Shown: positions 34,368-42,874 of the stretch, piece by piece
How the letters are laid out: each line of letters starts with the position of its first letter
Numbering within the stretch: the first letter of the stretch is position 1
Assembly (NCBI RefSeq): GCF_008728965.1
Contig: NZ_VSMC01000012.1
Coordinates: 1 to 64,000 of the forward strand
DNA: 64,000 nt
Source of the DNA: Heminiphilus faecis
GTDB lineage: Bacteria > Bacteroidota > Bacteroidia > Bacteroidales > Muribaculaceae
Direction: 5' to 3'
Program-made: the position numbers and the translations under genes
Notes under the pieces: generated by a model
What the model was told of the DNA's origin: nothing
Database searches by the model: none
Seen by the model: the letters and a program-made list of their open reading frames with translations, nothing else

Positions 34368-36032
34368 ATGAGAGAATTAATATATGTGTTGACGGCTATT
34401 GTTGTATTGGGCATTGTTTCATGTTCGAAGTCAATGTCACGATACGATGAAGAGATTGACCGGGCCCAACAGACGATGCGCAGCAATACCGACAGCGCAC
34501 TGTCAATCTTGGATGCTATAGATCCTTTTGAACTGAAAATCGATTCTCTGCGGGCTAAATACCATTTCCTGAAAGGGTACGGACACTTGAAGCGCAACCG
34601 TTCCATGATTGGCGATTCACTTATAAGTTACGCCCACGAGTATTATCGGGGGAAAGACGTTGTGAGAGACATCAGGAGCGGTATGGTCTTTGCTTGGTAT
34701 AAGTTCTGGGTCGGCGATACTCCCGGAGCCTTGGCCATGCTTGACTCCCTTGCGGAATTGCCTGACGTGCCCGACTCGTTGATGTTGCAGGTACTCAGGG
34801 TCCGCGTATTGCTCGGAGCTTCCGAGTATCAGGGTAAAGAGCTTATCCCGTACGCGAAAAAGTTTCATGAACTGGAGACGGATTCTATGAGAAAGACAGA
34901 GGCTCGGTACATGCTTTTATCGGCCTATGAATATGCCGGCGAGACAGACTCCGCGCTTTATCTTGTGGATGAGCTGATAGACTATGCCCGCGACAACAGG
35001 TGGGGCGACAAGCAATTTCTGTTTGAACTTGAACGGGCACAATTGTTGACGGAAAACAGCAGAAGCGGCGAAAGCGATGAGCTGATCGGGGAGATATTCC
35101 GTAAGGCGGGGCCCGGCAACGGAGCGGCTGACCTGCTGTATTTCCAGTATGCCATAAACGCGCTTAACTCCGGCGATGTCGGTAGGGCCGCGCGAAACCT
35201 TGCATTGGCCGACAGTGTAGCAGGCAAATTGAGAAAAGACGATGACGCCTATTATCGCAGTTACAGCAATCTGCTCCATGCAATTATCGACTTCAAGCAG
35301 ACGGGGCGTATAAAGCTGATGCACATTAACGGCCTTAACAATCGCCAGAATGAACGCTTCAATCGCGTGAAAGCCTCGCAGTGGGAGTCGGAACGTGGCG
35401 CGTTGCGTCAGCAGAACCGTGCTTTGGCACTGAAAGCCGAGAGTGAACACAAGACAGTGATTATCCTTATAATAAGTCTTGTTACGTTGGTTGTCATGGT
35501 CGGCGCTATATGGATTATAAGAATACGCCGTTTACGCGAGCGTGAAAATGAGGAGCGTATCGAAGCGCTGCAGAAGATGGTCGACGAGTATAAGGCCACA
35601 CCCGCTGTGCCGGATTCCGAAATCAAGGGTTCGGCGGCACTGCGCAGCGCCATGCTGAAGCAACTGGGCATTATCAAGATGGTGGCGGAAACTCCGACAG
35701 AACAGAACCGGGAAATGCTGCGTAAAATTTCCTCCATCGACGGAGAGATAAACGGTGAACTTGTCGACTGGTCAAACGTCTTTGAGATGATTGACAACCT
35801 TTATTCCGGATTCTATGCAACCCTCCACCACAAGTATGGCGACGTTCTTAGTCTGAAAGAAGAGCAGATAATAGTCCTTATGGTGGCCGGATTTTCGACA
35901 AAGGAAATCAGTGTGATAACAGGGCAGACCACCTCCACTGTCTATGTCAGAAAATCATCGATAAGGAAGAAGCTCGGAGTGCCCGAGAAGGAGGATATTG
36001 TCCGGTTTCTGCTAAGTCAGCGCCGAAGTTAA
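34368..36032 (+). CDS. membrane-anchored TPR/LuxR-type transcriptional regulator
   Basis: A 554-residue protein. The N-terminal lipoprotein-like signal (LGIVSC) leads into a long TPR-like helical part (residues 25-320). A membrane helix lies at about 362-386 (VIILIISLVTLVVMVGAIWII), followed by a coiled coil. The C-terminal helix-turn-helix (LSLKEEQIIVLMVAGFSTKEISVITGQTTSTVYVRKSSIRKKL) is LuxR-like. It has the same architecture as the protein at 31274-32278 but a larger sensor part. Downstream lie a small lipoprotein and a broken outer-membrane receptor gene, possible former targets. A hairpin at 36078-36105 follows. Confidence 0.83.
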   Translation: MRELIYVLTAIVVLGIVSCSKSMSRYDEEIDRAQQTMRSNTDSALSILDAIDPFELKIDSLRAKYHFLKGYGHLKRNRSMIGDSLISYAHEYYRGKDVVRDIRSGMVFAWYKFWVGDTPGALAMLDSLAELPDVPDSLMLQVLRVRVLLGASEYQGKELIPYAKKFHELETDSMRKTEARYMLLSAYEYAGETDSALYLVDELIDYARDNRWGDKQFLFELERAQLLTENSRSGESDELIGEIFRKAGPGNGAADLLYFQYAINALNSGDVGRAARNLALADSVAGKLRKDDDAYYRSYSNLLHAIIDFKQTGRIKLMHINGLNNRQNERFNRVKASQWESERGALRQQNRALALKAESEHKTVIILIISLVTLVVMVGAIWIIRIRRLRERENEERIEALQKMVDEYKATPAVPDSEIKGSAALRSAMLKQLGIIKMVAETPTEQNREMLRKISSIDGEINGELVDWSNVFEMIDNLYSGFYATLHHKYGDVLSLKEEQIIVLMVAGFSTKEISVITGQTTSTVYVRKSSIRKKLGVPEKEDIVRFLLSQRRS

Positions 36033-36077
36033 GAATCCATTAAGACCGCATGAGGCAGTATTAAGACTTTTAAGAAA

Positions 36078-36105
36078 TGCAACCGCTGATTTTCAGTCGG
36101 TTGCA
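36078..36105 (+). terminator. hairpin after the regulator gene
   Basis: TGCAACCG pairs with CGGTTGCA with an inner CTGA/TCAG stem. The T-tail is weak. Nothing else is evident in the 190-base gap to 36226. Confidence 0.6.
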
Positions 36106-36225
36106 TCTTGCGTGTTAAGACTGTTGTATTTGGAGTTAAAATCGCTTTGTACGTAATTTCGCATCTGTAATCGTCGTATGACGCTTCGTTTGATTGCAAA
36201 CAAAATTATTAAAACCTGATGTGAA

Positions 36226-36642
36226 ATGAAAACAAAAATTACCTCCTGCACCATCGTTTTTTTGATGGTTGCTTCCCTCCTTGCCTCATGCTCCATGGGC
36301 AAAGGAGACCGTCGAGACCGAAATCTTGAACAAGCAGTGCTGACACGTCTTGATTCAATCTCTGATGTGGAGTACGTGGGGTTGTCTGATGTTCAGGCAT
36401 TTGAAGACAACAGATTCCAAGCCGTCATCATATATTATGTGGCGGATTCAGTCGGTAACAGGATAGAACGCAATGCCCGCGTCACAGCCAATGACGATTG
36501 TTCCGAGGTTTTTGCATGGGAAGATCTTGATTCCAACGTACTTGGGGAGACCAAGCGGATGATAAGTGGCAAACTGGAAGAAAAAGGCATCGATATGGAC
36601 GGCAGTCTTATAGACGCCCTGCTTGAACTAAAGAAACAATAA
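36226..36642 (+). CDS. small lipoprotein of unknown function
   Basis: A 138-residue lipoprotein with signal peptide and lipobox (SLLASC). The mature part is charged, with a beta-rich centre (FQAVIIYYVADSVGNRIERNARVTAND) and a C-terminal helix. No family recognised. The upstream sequence TTGCAAACAAAATTATTAAAACC has no clear -7 box. The remnant of an outer-membrane receptor begins 3 bases after its stop. Confidence 0.7.
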   Translation: MKTKITSCTIVFLMVASLLASCSMGKGDRRDRNLEQAVLTRLDSISDVEYVGLSDVQAFEDNRFQAVIIYYVADSVGNRIERNARVTANDDCSEVFAWEDLDSNVLGETKRMISGKLEEKGIDMDGSLIDALLELKKQ

Positions 36643-36644
36643 AA

Positions 36645-36842
36645 TACGCGCTATATGAGAAAGTTATTGATGCTTCTCCTGAAATATACGTCAACGGGCG
36701 CAAGGTCAATGACCTTCAGGAACTCGCTCAGCTTAATTCACTGGATATGAAGACCATGTCGGTGATAACCAATCCCGGTGCGGCGTATGCGGCAGATATA
36801 AAGTCCGTTATCCTGATACGTACAAAGCCCCCGAAAGGCGAC
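36645..36842 (+). pseudogene. remnant of an outer-membrane receptor plug domain
   Basis: Reading in frame from 36645 gives a plug-domain fragment (YVNGRKVNDLQELAQLNS, then ITNPGAAYAADIKSVILI). It aligns with the intact barrel protein at 29060-31141 (YIDGRPVHDTKELQHLLSSD, then LLMSPGAEYKSTVGAVIKI). There is no signal peptide in frame upstream and no barrel downstream: after 36842 the frame runs into unrelated-looking sequence and stops at 37046. The gene has lost both ends. The stretch from 36843 to about 37115 holds nothing else I can identify. Confidence 0.65.
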
Positions 36843-37117
36843 CCAAATTTGCTCGTAGTTTGCAATTTCCGAAGAATTCGAAAGGTATTTATATTATGGG
36901 CGAAGTGTAAGGGCTGTATACAGACGTTGCGCTATTGCAGACTGATGATAGATAGGCCGTTTATGCTTGTTTGTTCTACGATGTCAGGCTATGTCCGTAT
37001 AGCTTTCGGTCTGCGGACTATGTGGTATTGGTACCTACAAACATAGAGTATGTTTAAATTCTATAACCTATTTTGGCCCCCGGAAGCAGGGTGAGGATGG
37101 CGGCTTGTTTTATAAAC

Positions 37118-37151
37118 AGCAAGAGCATCGAAATCATCCGATGCTCTTGCT
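37118..37151 (-). terminator. terminator of tRNA-Glu
   Basis: AGCAAGAGCATCG pairs exactly with CGATGCTCTTGCT. It lies 10 bases past the 3' end of the minus-strand tRNA; the following minus-strand sequence is moderately T-rich. Confidence 0.75.
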
Positions 37152-37160
37152 AAAGGCGAG

Positions 37161-37233
37161 TAGCGAATCCGGGAATCGAACCCGGGTCTCCACCGTGAGA
37201 GGGTGGCGTGCTAGGCCACTACACTAAATCGCC
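37161..37233 (-). tRNA. tRNA-Glu (anticodon CUC)
   Basis: A 73-nt tRNA on the minus strand. The anticodon stem CCACC/GGTGG encloses CTCTCAC, so the anticodon is CUC (reads GAG). The T-arm CCGGG-TTCGATT-CCCGG is perfect. The acceptor GGCGATT/ATTCGCT contains a G-U pair at the end and one T-T mismatch at position 6-67, which is unusual. CCA is not encoded. Confidence 0.9.
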
Positions 37234-37266
37234 ATGTCAATGATGTTGTTGTCACTTTTGACACTG

Positions 37267-37298
37267 CAAAGGTAGGCATATTTTTTTTATTCTGCAAA
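37267..37298 (-). promoter_or_regulatory. promoter of tRNA-Glu
   Basis: The minus strand has TTTG at 37298-37295 and TACCTTTG at 37274-37267, spacer 20, ending 34 bases before the tRNA. Confidence 0.65.
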
Positions 37299-37323
37299 AA
37301 ATATAATAAGAAAAATCAAAAAT

Positions 37324-37355
37324 AAAAATGCGACTTCATTTGAAGCCGCATTTTT
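37324..37355 (-). terminator. terminator of the repeat-domain lipoprotein gene
   Basis: AAAAATGCG pairs with CGCATTTTT, with an inner CTTC/GAAG stem. T-rich on both strands. It lies 20 bases past the stop at 37376. Confidence 0.85.
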
Positions 37356-37375
37356 AATAAATTATTTTCGTTTGA

Positions 37376-38956
37376 TTACTCTGCTTTTGTCAGGCTTAGT
37401 CCTAATTCTATAGTCGAAGTGCCCTCTACAACCGCAGGTATGCTTTTAAATACTCCTGAAGCCATAGCACCGAACATTCCGAGGTCGGTACCTTCAAGCA
37501 TCTTGGCCACAAATGCGTCAACAAACTCTTTGTCTTCAAAAGCCGGTGCGGCAATCTTGAGCATCGGAAGCAGGAAGTCGGTATCGACATATATGTTCAT
37601 GCCGTTGTCGGCCGATGCATTAAAGTGCACAGGAACTCCGTTTGACAGCATCGGAAGATATTGTGTCATCGCAAGATTTATCAGTTGCTCCATGTCGATG
37701 CGGCCGAGCAATTCTGTAATCATGTCGTTTTCTCCCTCATCGGCCTTTGATTTGTTGGCATCGGCGGCGATAGCGGCGGGGTTCAGGAAGAGCAGAATTG
37801 AATTATTGTCTGTCACAACATATTGGGCTATGCCTGCGGGTGATGTTGCTGGAGCCATAGTCTCTTCATCAAGATAGTCTGCTATGATATTGCCGTCCTC
37901 GGTAAATCTAACTTTTTGCAGGAACATTGCAAGTGCTTGATTGAGGTCTATCACTTTGTCCGGATTTTCAGGAGTAGGCATAGGAATAAGTCCCATAGAG
38001 CATACCATGGTCACGAACATCTGCGGAGGAAATCCGGGGTCAAAAGTCGCATCCGATACCCAGTTGACATATATTGAGCCTTCGACCATGCCCATTTCAT
38101 TAGGATGCTCTTCGGTTGGTACCCATACAGTGCCGGCGAGTGAGGTGTTTTTTAACTTCACTTCGGTGAGGTCGAGTTTCATTGTTTTGTTGGTCAGAAC
38201 GCCGCTGTAGGCAAATGTGCAGTATTCGGTCTCACCTGTGCCGTTGAAGGTCGACTCGGTAAGGTCTGATGTCAGAGTTACGTTCAGGTCTGTCTTGGGC
38301 GATCCGGGAAGCACACCCGCAGTAGCAAAGCCGGCTTCATTGGCGCGTCCGAGAATCGAGGTTATGTCAAGGGGTGCGCCTTCAAGAGTGAGCACTGCTT
38401 TGGTGTTGTCGGCGGCATCGGGGGTGAATGTCACCATTTTGCCGATAAGCGGAGTGCCGTTGTAAGTCAGTGTCAGGCCGTTAAGGTCGGTGAATATCAT
38501 TGCTGCGTCGGGGCGATGCAGATTTTTTGATGCAAGGTCAAATATGCTTATACGCATTTCGTGATTTCGCATAGTGCCCTGATAGCTGTAGGTATAGTAC
38601 TCTGTTTCGCTTTGTCCACTGAAAGTGGCACCGGCTTCGGTGGCGTTAAGCTCAACCGGTATTGTCAGTACGGCGGTTCCGGGTATTATGTCGTTTTCAC
38701 CGGGTGTCACACCTTTTGACGAGCCGTTGTTCTTGATTACGATAGTGCCTTTGTCCGGGTTGGCGGCATCAGGATTGAACGTAGCCGTAGCGTTTTGCAG
38801 ACTGTTGTCATCTATTTTAAGGCTTAGTCCATTGCCGGTTGTGTATGTTACCGGCTTTGAGGGTACAACAAAGGGTTCTTCTTTGTCATCACTACAGGCT
38901 GTCATAAGGCACATGGTGCACACGACAGCAAGGAGGCAGAAAAGATTTTTTTTCAT
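37376..38956 (-). CDS. lipoprotein with tandem beta domains (DUF4925-like)
   Basis: A 526-residue lipoprotein (lipobox LMTAC). Two consecutive units of about 120 residues are recognisably related: each starts near GLSLKIDDNSL or GLTLTYNGTPL, continues with TFNPDAA or TFTPDAA, and ends with SGQSETEYYTYSYQGTMRN or NGTGETEYCTFAYSGVLTN. The C-terminal 220 residues differ and contain VPVHFNASADNGMNIYVD. This resembles DUF4925/calycin-like Bacteroidales lipoproteins. Function unknown; probably outer-membrane exposed, since acidic residues follow the lipid Cys (SDDKEE). Confidence 0.7.
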   Translation of the reverse strand: MKKNLFCLLAVVCTMCLMTACSDDKEEPFVVPSKPVTYTTGNGLSLKIDDNSLQNATATFNPDAANPDKGTIVIKNNGSSKGVTPGENDIIPGTAVLTIPVELNATEAGATFSGQSETEYYTYSYQGTMRNHEMRISIFDLASKNLHRPDAAMIFTDLNGLTLTYNGTPLIGKMVTFTPDAADNTKAVLTLEGAPLDITSILGRANEAGFATAGVLPGSPKTDLNVTLTSDLTESTFNGTGETEYCTFAYSGVLTNKTMKLDLTEVKLKNTSLAGTVWVPTEEHPNEMGMVEGSIYVNWVSDATFDPGFPPQMFVTMVCSMGLIPMPTPENPDKVIDLNQALAMFLQKVRFTEDGNIIADYLDEETMAPATSPAGIAQYVVTDNNSILLFLNPAAIAADANKSKADEGENDMITELLGRIDMEQLINLAMTQYLPMLSNGVPVHFNASADNGMNIYVDTDFLLPMLKIAAPAFEDKEFVDAFVAKMLEGTDLGMFGAMASGVFKSIPAVVEGTSTIELGLSLTKAE

Positions 38957-39038
38957 ACTTTTTACGTAATATAATTTTGAGTTATGATTAGTTTCACAAT
39001 CCCGGACACATTATTATATATAATGGTTGAAATCTATG

Positions 39039-39046
39039 CAAAGTTA
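39039..39046 (-). promoter_or_regulatory. Bacteroidetes -7 box for the tandem-domain lipoprotein gene
   Basis: The minus strand reads TAACTTTG, 82 bases before the start at 38956. Confidence 0.5.
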
Positions 39047-39075
39047 AACAAAATTTGGTAAAGTGAGCCATAAAA

Positions 39076-39105
39076 TTGTAAATTATGGAAAATAACGTAA
39101 CTTTG
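39076..39105 (+). promoter_or_regulatory. promoter of the PCMD lipoprotein and barrel genes
   Basis: TTG at 39076-39078 and TAACTTTG at 39098-39105, spacer 19. It lies inside the longest possible frame of the next gene and therefore supports the start at 39154. Confidence 0.6.
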
Positions 39106-39153
39106 CAGTATCAATTGGAAGATATAGTAGAAAATAAATCATACGTCTATAAA

Positions 39154-40299
39154 ATGAAATTATTAAAGTGGATGTCGTGTGTGTTATTGGCTGTAGCGTC
39201 TGTCGCATGTATCCAAAACGAGCCGCTGAATGCGGAGTGCGATATAGTCAAGGCCTCGTTGCCTGAGGACATACTCAACCGCGAGCCTATAATCGAAAAT
39301 GATAAAGTTATTTTTATTGTTAAAAATCATATATCGGTCAGTGAGCTCTCTCCCGAGTTTGAGCTTACTCCGGGAGCGACAATAGAGCCTTCGAGCGGTA
39401 CCGTGCGCAACTTCACGACACCTAAAAAGTATATTGTGACTTCCGAGGACGGAAAGTGGCAGAAGACATATACTGTCGAAGTCGAGGTCAACAATACGAT
39501 TAATCTTAATTACGATTTCGAGCATGTAAAACAGCGTGTCACCGGAAATTACACATATGATATATTTTATGAAGTAGGTCCTGCCGGCAACGAAGTAATG
39601 ACATGGGCCAGCGGAAATCCCGGCTATGCTTTGACGGGGAGTCCCGACCTGAAAGACAATCCTTCTGCATTTCCCACCTATCAGATAGACAATGGACATT
39701 CGGGCAAATGCCTTGCGCTTACCACACGCAGTACGGGCGATTTCGGCGAGATGGTGAAGAAGCCTATGGCCGCCGGAAGTCTTTTTATTGGCAAGTTTGA
39801 CATCCTGAATGCCATGCAGGATGCTCTTAAGGCCACTAAGTTCGGAACACCTTTTGTCAACATACCTCGGTCATTAAAGGGCTATTACAAATATGCTCCG
39901 GGCGAGACGTTTTTTGAGACTGACGGCAAAGGCAATCTTGTTCAGGTGCCCGGAAAGGTTGACAAGTTCAATATATATGCCGTATTTTTCGAGGCGGTCA
40001 AGGGCATGGAGATGCTTGACGGATATAATGTTTTGTCGGCTGACAATGCTAACATTGTGGCCGTGGCCGAGATAAACGATGCCGACAGGGTGGCCGCCGG
40101 CGAATGGACCTCGTTCAATATCCCGTTTGTATATCGTGAAGGCAAAGAGATTGACCCGCAGAAACTTATTGACGGCAAATACAGTATAACCATTGTGTTC
40201 TCTTCAAGCATAGACGGCGATTACTTCTCGGGAGCTCCGGGCAGTACGCTGTTGATTGACGAAGTATCGCTTGTATGTCTTAATCAGGATGAATTATAA
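39154..40299 (+). CDS. PCMD-domain lipoprotein
   Basis: A 381-residue lipoprotein (lipobox ASVAC after a normal signal peptide). The start at 39154 is preferred over an in-frame ATG at 39085, which lies upstream of the -7 box. The N-terminal 100 residues form an Ig-like domain (VIFIVKNHISVSELSPEFELTPGA, then KYIVTSEDGKWQKTYTVEVE). The rest matches the PCMD (putative carbohydrate metabolism) domain: LNYDFEHV, YQIDNGHSGKCLALTT, RSLKGYYKYAPG, LLIDEVSL. Glycan binding at the surface is suggested by the family, not proven. It is followed by an outer-membrane barrel gene in the same transcript. Confidence 0.85.
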   Translation: MKLLKWMSCVLLAVASVACIQNEPLNAECDIVKASLPEDILNREPIIENDKVIFIVKNHISVSELSPEFELTPGATIEPSSGTVRNFTTPKKYIVTSEDGKWQKTYTVEVEVNNTINLNYDFEHVKQRVTGNYTYDIFYEVGPAGNEVMTWASGNPGYALTGSPDLKDNPSAFPTYQIDNGHSGKCLALTTRSTGDFGEMVKKPMAAGSLFIGKFDILNAMQDALKATKFGTPFVNIPRSLKGYYKYAPGETFFETDGKGNLVQVPGKVDKFNIYAVFFEAVKGMEMLDGYNVLSADNANIVAVAEINDADRVAAGEWTSFNIPFVYREGKEIDPQKLIDGKYSITIVFSSSIDGDYFSGAPGSTLLIDEVSLVCLNQDEL

Positions 40300-40315
40300 T
40301 AATATGCATACAGTC

Positions 40316-41095
40316 ATGAATATAAAACGATATATATCGGCGTTTTTTGCCGCTGCAGTGGTTTTTTGTGCATCGGCACAGGGCGATACAACTCCGGGCC
40401 TTGTCTGGTCAGCTCTGCATGCGCTTGATTACGAGGTTTTTGCCGGAGTGAATATCGGCGGTACTTCACCTATTCCGCTTCCTGCCGAAATAAGAAGCAT
40501 CGACAGCTACAATCCCAATCTGAACCTGCAGCTTGGAGCAAAGGCCACAAAATGGCTCGGCAAGGACAAAAAGTGGGGTATAGGCCTCGGTATTATATTC
40601 GAGTCCAAAGGCATGAAAACAAAGGCCACGGTAAAGAATTACGGCATGGAGATAATTCAGGAGGGCAGCCGTCTGAAAGGCAACTGGACGGGACGTGTCC
40701 AGACCCGTTACAGTTCCAGTCTGCTTACTTTGCCTTTGACGGCCAATTATAAGATCAACAGCCGTCTTAAGGTAAGTGCCGGCCCGTATATAGGCATAGC
40801 CATGAACAGCAATTTTGACGGATATGTCTATGATGGCTATCTGCGCGAGAATGACCCGACGGGCAATAAGGTGTCGTTTGAAGGTGATTCACGTGCCGCC
40901 TATGACTTCTCCGACGATATACGTGCTTTCCAGTGGGGTGCTCAGGCCGGTGTTTCTTGGTTGGCTTTCCGCCATCTTTCGGTAAATGCCAATCTTACGT
41001 GGGGTTGTAACGGCATATTCAAGTCCTCGTTCAAGACTATAACGTTTACAATGTATCCGATATACCTTAACTTGGGTTTCGGCTACGCGTTCTGA
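40316..41095 (+). CDS. outer-membrane beta-barrel protein
   Basis: A 259-residue barrel protein with signal peptide (FFAAAVVFCASAQ). The ATG at 40316 starts the signal; another in-frame ATG at 40304 is possible. Strand-rich sequence follows (VFAGVNIGGTSPIPLP, WGIGLGIIFESKGMKTKA, LKVSAGPYIGIAM) and it ends with an aromatic (LGFGYAF). It lies 16 bases after the PCMD lipoprotein gene, so the two probably work together at the outer membrane. Confidence 0.82.
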   Translation: MNIKRYISAFFAAAVVFCASAQGDTTPGLVWSALHALDYEVFAGVNIGGTSPIPLPAEIRSIDSYNPNLNLQLGAKATKWLGKDKKWGIGLGIIFESKGMKTKATVKNYGMEIIQEGSRLKGNWTGRVQTRYSSSLLTLPLTANYKINSRLKVSAGPYIGIAMNSNFDGYVYDGYLRENDPTGNKVSFEGDSRAAYDFSDDIRAFQWGAQAGVSWLAFRHLSVNANLTWGCNGIFKSSFKTITFTMYPIYLNLGFGYAF

Positions 41096-41104
41096 TACTA
41101 TTTA

Positions 41105-41827
41105 TTATATCTTGCCTTCGTCGGCATAAGAGAAGTAGCCTGAAGGCGTTATGATGACATGGTCAAGCACTCTTATGTCAAGTAGCGCTCCGCCATCCTT
41201 AAGTTGACGTGTGAGCCTGTCATCCTCCGGACTCGGACGCATGTTGCCCGACGGATGGTTATGCAGAAGCACTATGGCCGATACTATGTCGCCGAACTCA
41301 AGCACTTTACGGTACAGTATCTTGGGGTCCACCACTGTGGCCGCGCTTCCGCCTTTGCTTATGCACACACTGTCAAGTACCTGATGGGAGCGCGACAGCA
41401 GCATTATCCAGAACTCTTCATGGTTGAGCATTTGCATTGAGCCGCGCATAAGTTCGTATACCGAGCTGCTGCCGGTTATGCGTGGTTTTTCCTGCGGTAT
41501 TTCGTCGCGGCATCGCATGCCCAGTTCTATGGCCGCCGCCAGCGATATGGCCTTGGCCGGACCTATTCCGGGATTTTTCTTTATTATGTCGCGTATGGGC
41601 TTGCGGGCCAGCTCCGACAAGCGTCCGTTGCTGCGCGACAGGAGTTCACGGCTAAGGGTAAGCACCGATTTGCCTTTCATGCCGTTGCCGAATATTATGG
41701 CTATCAACTCGGCGTTGCTTAACGATTTTATACCGTGACGCATGGCTTTTTCTCTCGGACGGTCATCGGCCGCAAGGTCTTCGATAAGTACGTAGTCACG
41801 CACTGCTGTAGCAGAGTCGGTTTTCAT
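41105..41827 (-). CDS. radC: RadC-like JAB/MPN domain protein
   Basis: A 240-residue RadC-family protein. The N-terminal helix-hairpin-helix part (LSNAELIAIIFGNG, then NPGIGPAKAISLAAAIELG) precedes the JAB metallo-domain with HNHPSGNMRPSPEDD. The role of RadC is not settled; a link to DNA repair or recombination is traditional but disputed. It is the last gene of the uvrD-nspC-glycosyltransferase run, 51 bases after the glycosyltransferase. Confidence 0.92.
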   Translation of the reverse strand: MKTDSATAVRDYVLIEDLAADDRPREKAMRHGIKSLSNAELIAIIFGNGMKGKSVLTLSRELLSRSNGRLSELARKPIRDIIKKNPGIGPAKAISLAAAIELGMRCRDEIPQEKPRITGSSSVYELMRGSMQMLNHEEFWIMLLSRSHQVLDSVCISKGGSAATVVDPKILYRKVLEFGDIVSAIVLLHNHPSGNMRPSPEDDRLTRQLKDGGALLDIRVLDHVIITPSGYFSYADEGKI

Positions 41828-41878
41828 AAGGATATGATTTTTTTAAGTATTAAGGGGTGGGGCGGTTTGTGGCGTTTG

Positions 41879-42874
41879 TCATTTGCCTTTACGCAAAAGT
41901 ATCTCTTCTTGCACGTTGCGGCCGCGCCGCAATATGATTTTGGTGAAGTAGGCTTTTATGAAACCGCATCCGTAGCCGCCGAGCTGGATTATGCTTGCGG
42001 GTATTGACAGACATGCTATCTTGACGCTTTTTGTAGCCGCGAGGGCGCATATCCATATGGCTGTGAGGTAAAGCCCGAGCGGCAGGAAAAACCACGGACT
42101 TACCGCAAGGCCGAGCGCTGTCAGCGCCAAGGCGCCCATGACCGCCAAGGCAGGCAGCATGTGCACGACTTTCAGCGAGTCGGGATAAAGCAGATAGAGA
42201 GTTATGCGTGACATGCCGAACACATATACCTGACGCAGAAATTTTCTGAAGTCTACACGACGTTTATGGTATACGAATGCATCTCTGACGAGGCCTATCG
42301 AACATCCGGCGTTCTTGATGCGCGTGCTCATGTCGATATCTTCCGAAAACATCTCTCTGAAGCCTCCCACTTTCTCATATACTCTCCGTGAGAAACCCAT
42401 GTTGAACGTGCGGGGTGTGAACTTTTCAAGTTGTATTTTGCCGCCGCGTATGCCTCCAGTGGTCAGAAACGAGGTCATGGAGTAGTTGATGGCTTTCTGC
42501 GTGTCGGAAAAAGAGTCATGGGCCGCATCGGGGCCGCCGAAGCAGTCGAGCGGTCTTGATGAGAGTGCGTAGTCAAGACGGGCGAAGTACTCGGGCGGTA
42601 TCACGCAGTCCGAGTCGAAGAATATGAAGTAGTCGCCCGTAGCCCGTTCCATTCCGTAATTGCGGGCTATTGATCGCCCTTCGTTATCTTTATAAAAATA
42701 CTTCACGTCGATAGGACCGTCATATTTCTTGACTGTGTCGGCGCAGGGCATTGTGGAGCCGTCCTCGACAATGATGACTTCAAAGTTCTTGTTAGTCTGC
42801 AATGACAGGCTGTGCAGCAGGTCCTCTATCTCGTCAATGCGGTTGTAGACCGGTATGATTACGGAGTATTTCAT
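41879..42874 (-). CDS. family 2 glycosyltransferase
   Basis: A 331-residue GT2 enzyme. The nucleotide-sugar domain shows YSVIIPVYNRIDEIEDLL, EDGSTMPCAD and a DSD metal site in FIFFDSDCVIPP, with the acceptor-side motif FSEDIDMSTRI. Two or three membrane helices lie at about 240-290. It probably transfers a sugar to an envelope glycan or lipid at the inner membrane. Its ATG overlaps the nspC stop (TGATG), showing translational coupling. Confidence 0.9.
   Translation of the reverse strand: MKYSVIIPVYNRIDEIEDLLHSLSLQTNKNFEVIIVEDGSTMPCADTVKKYDGPIDVKYFYKDNEGRSIARNYGMERATGDYFIFFDSDCVIPPEYFARLDYALSSRPLDCFGGPDAAHDSFSDTQKAINYSMTSFLTTGGIRGGKIQLEKFTPRTFNMGFSRRVYEKVGGFREMFSEDIDMSTRIKNAGCSIGLVRDAFVYHKRRVDFRKFLRQVYVFGMSRITLYLLYPDSLKVVHMLPALAVMGALALTALGLAVSPWFFLPLGLYLTAIWICALAATKSVKIACLSIPASIIQLGGYGCGFIKAYFTKIILRRGRNVQEEILLRKGK

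Noticed and set aside
36843-37115. Continuation of the receptor remnant into a longer protein.
   Set aside because: After 36842 the translated sequence no longer resembles the intact receptor and the other frames give only short unrelated pieces.
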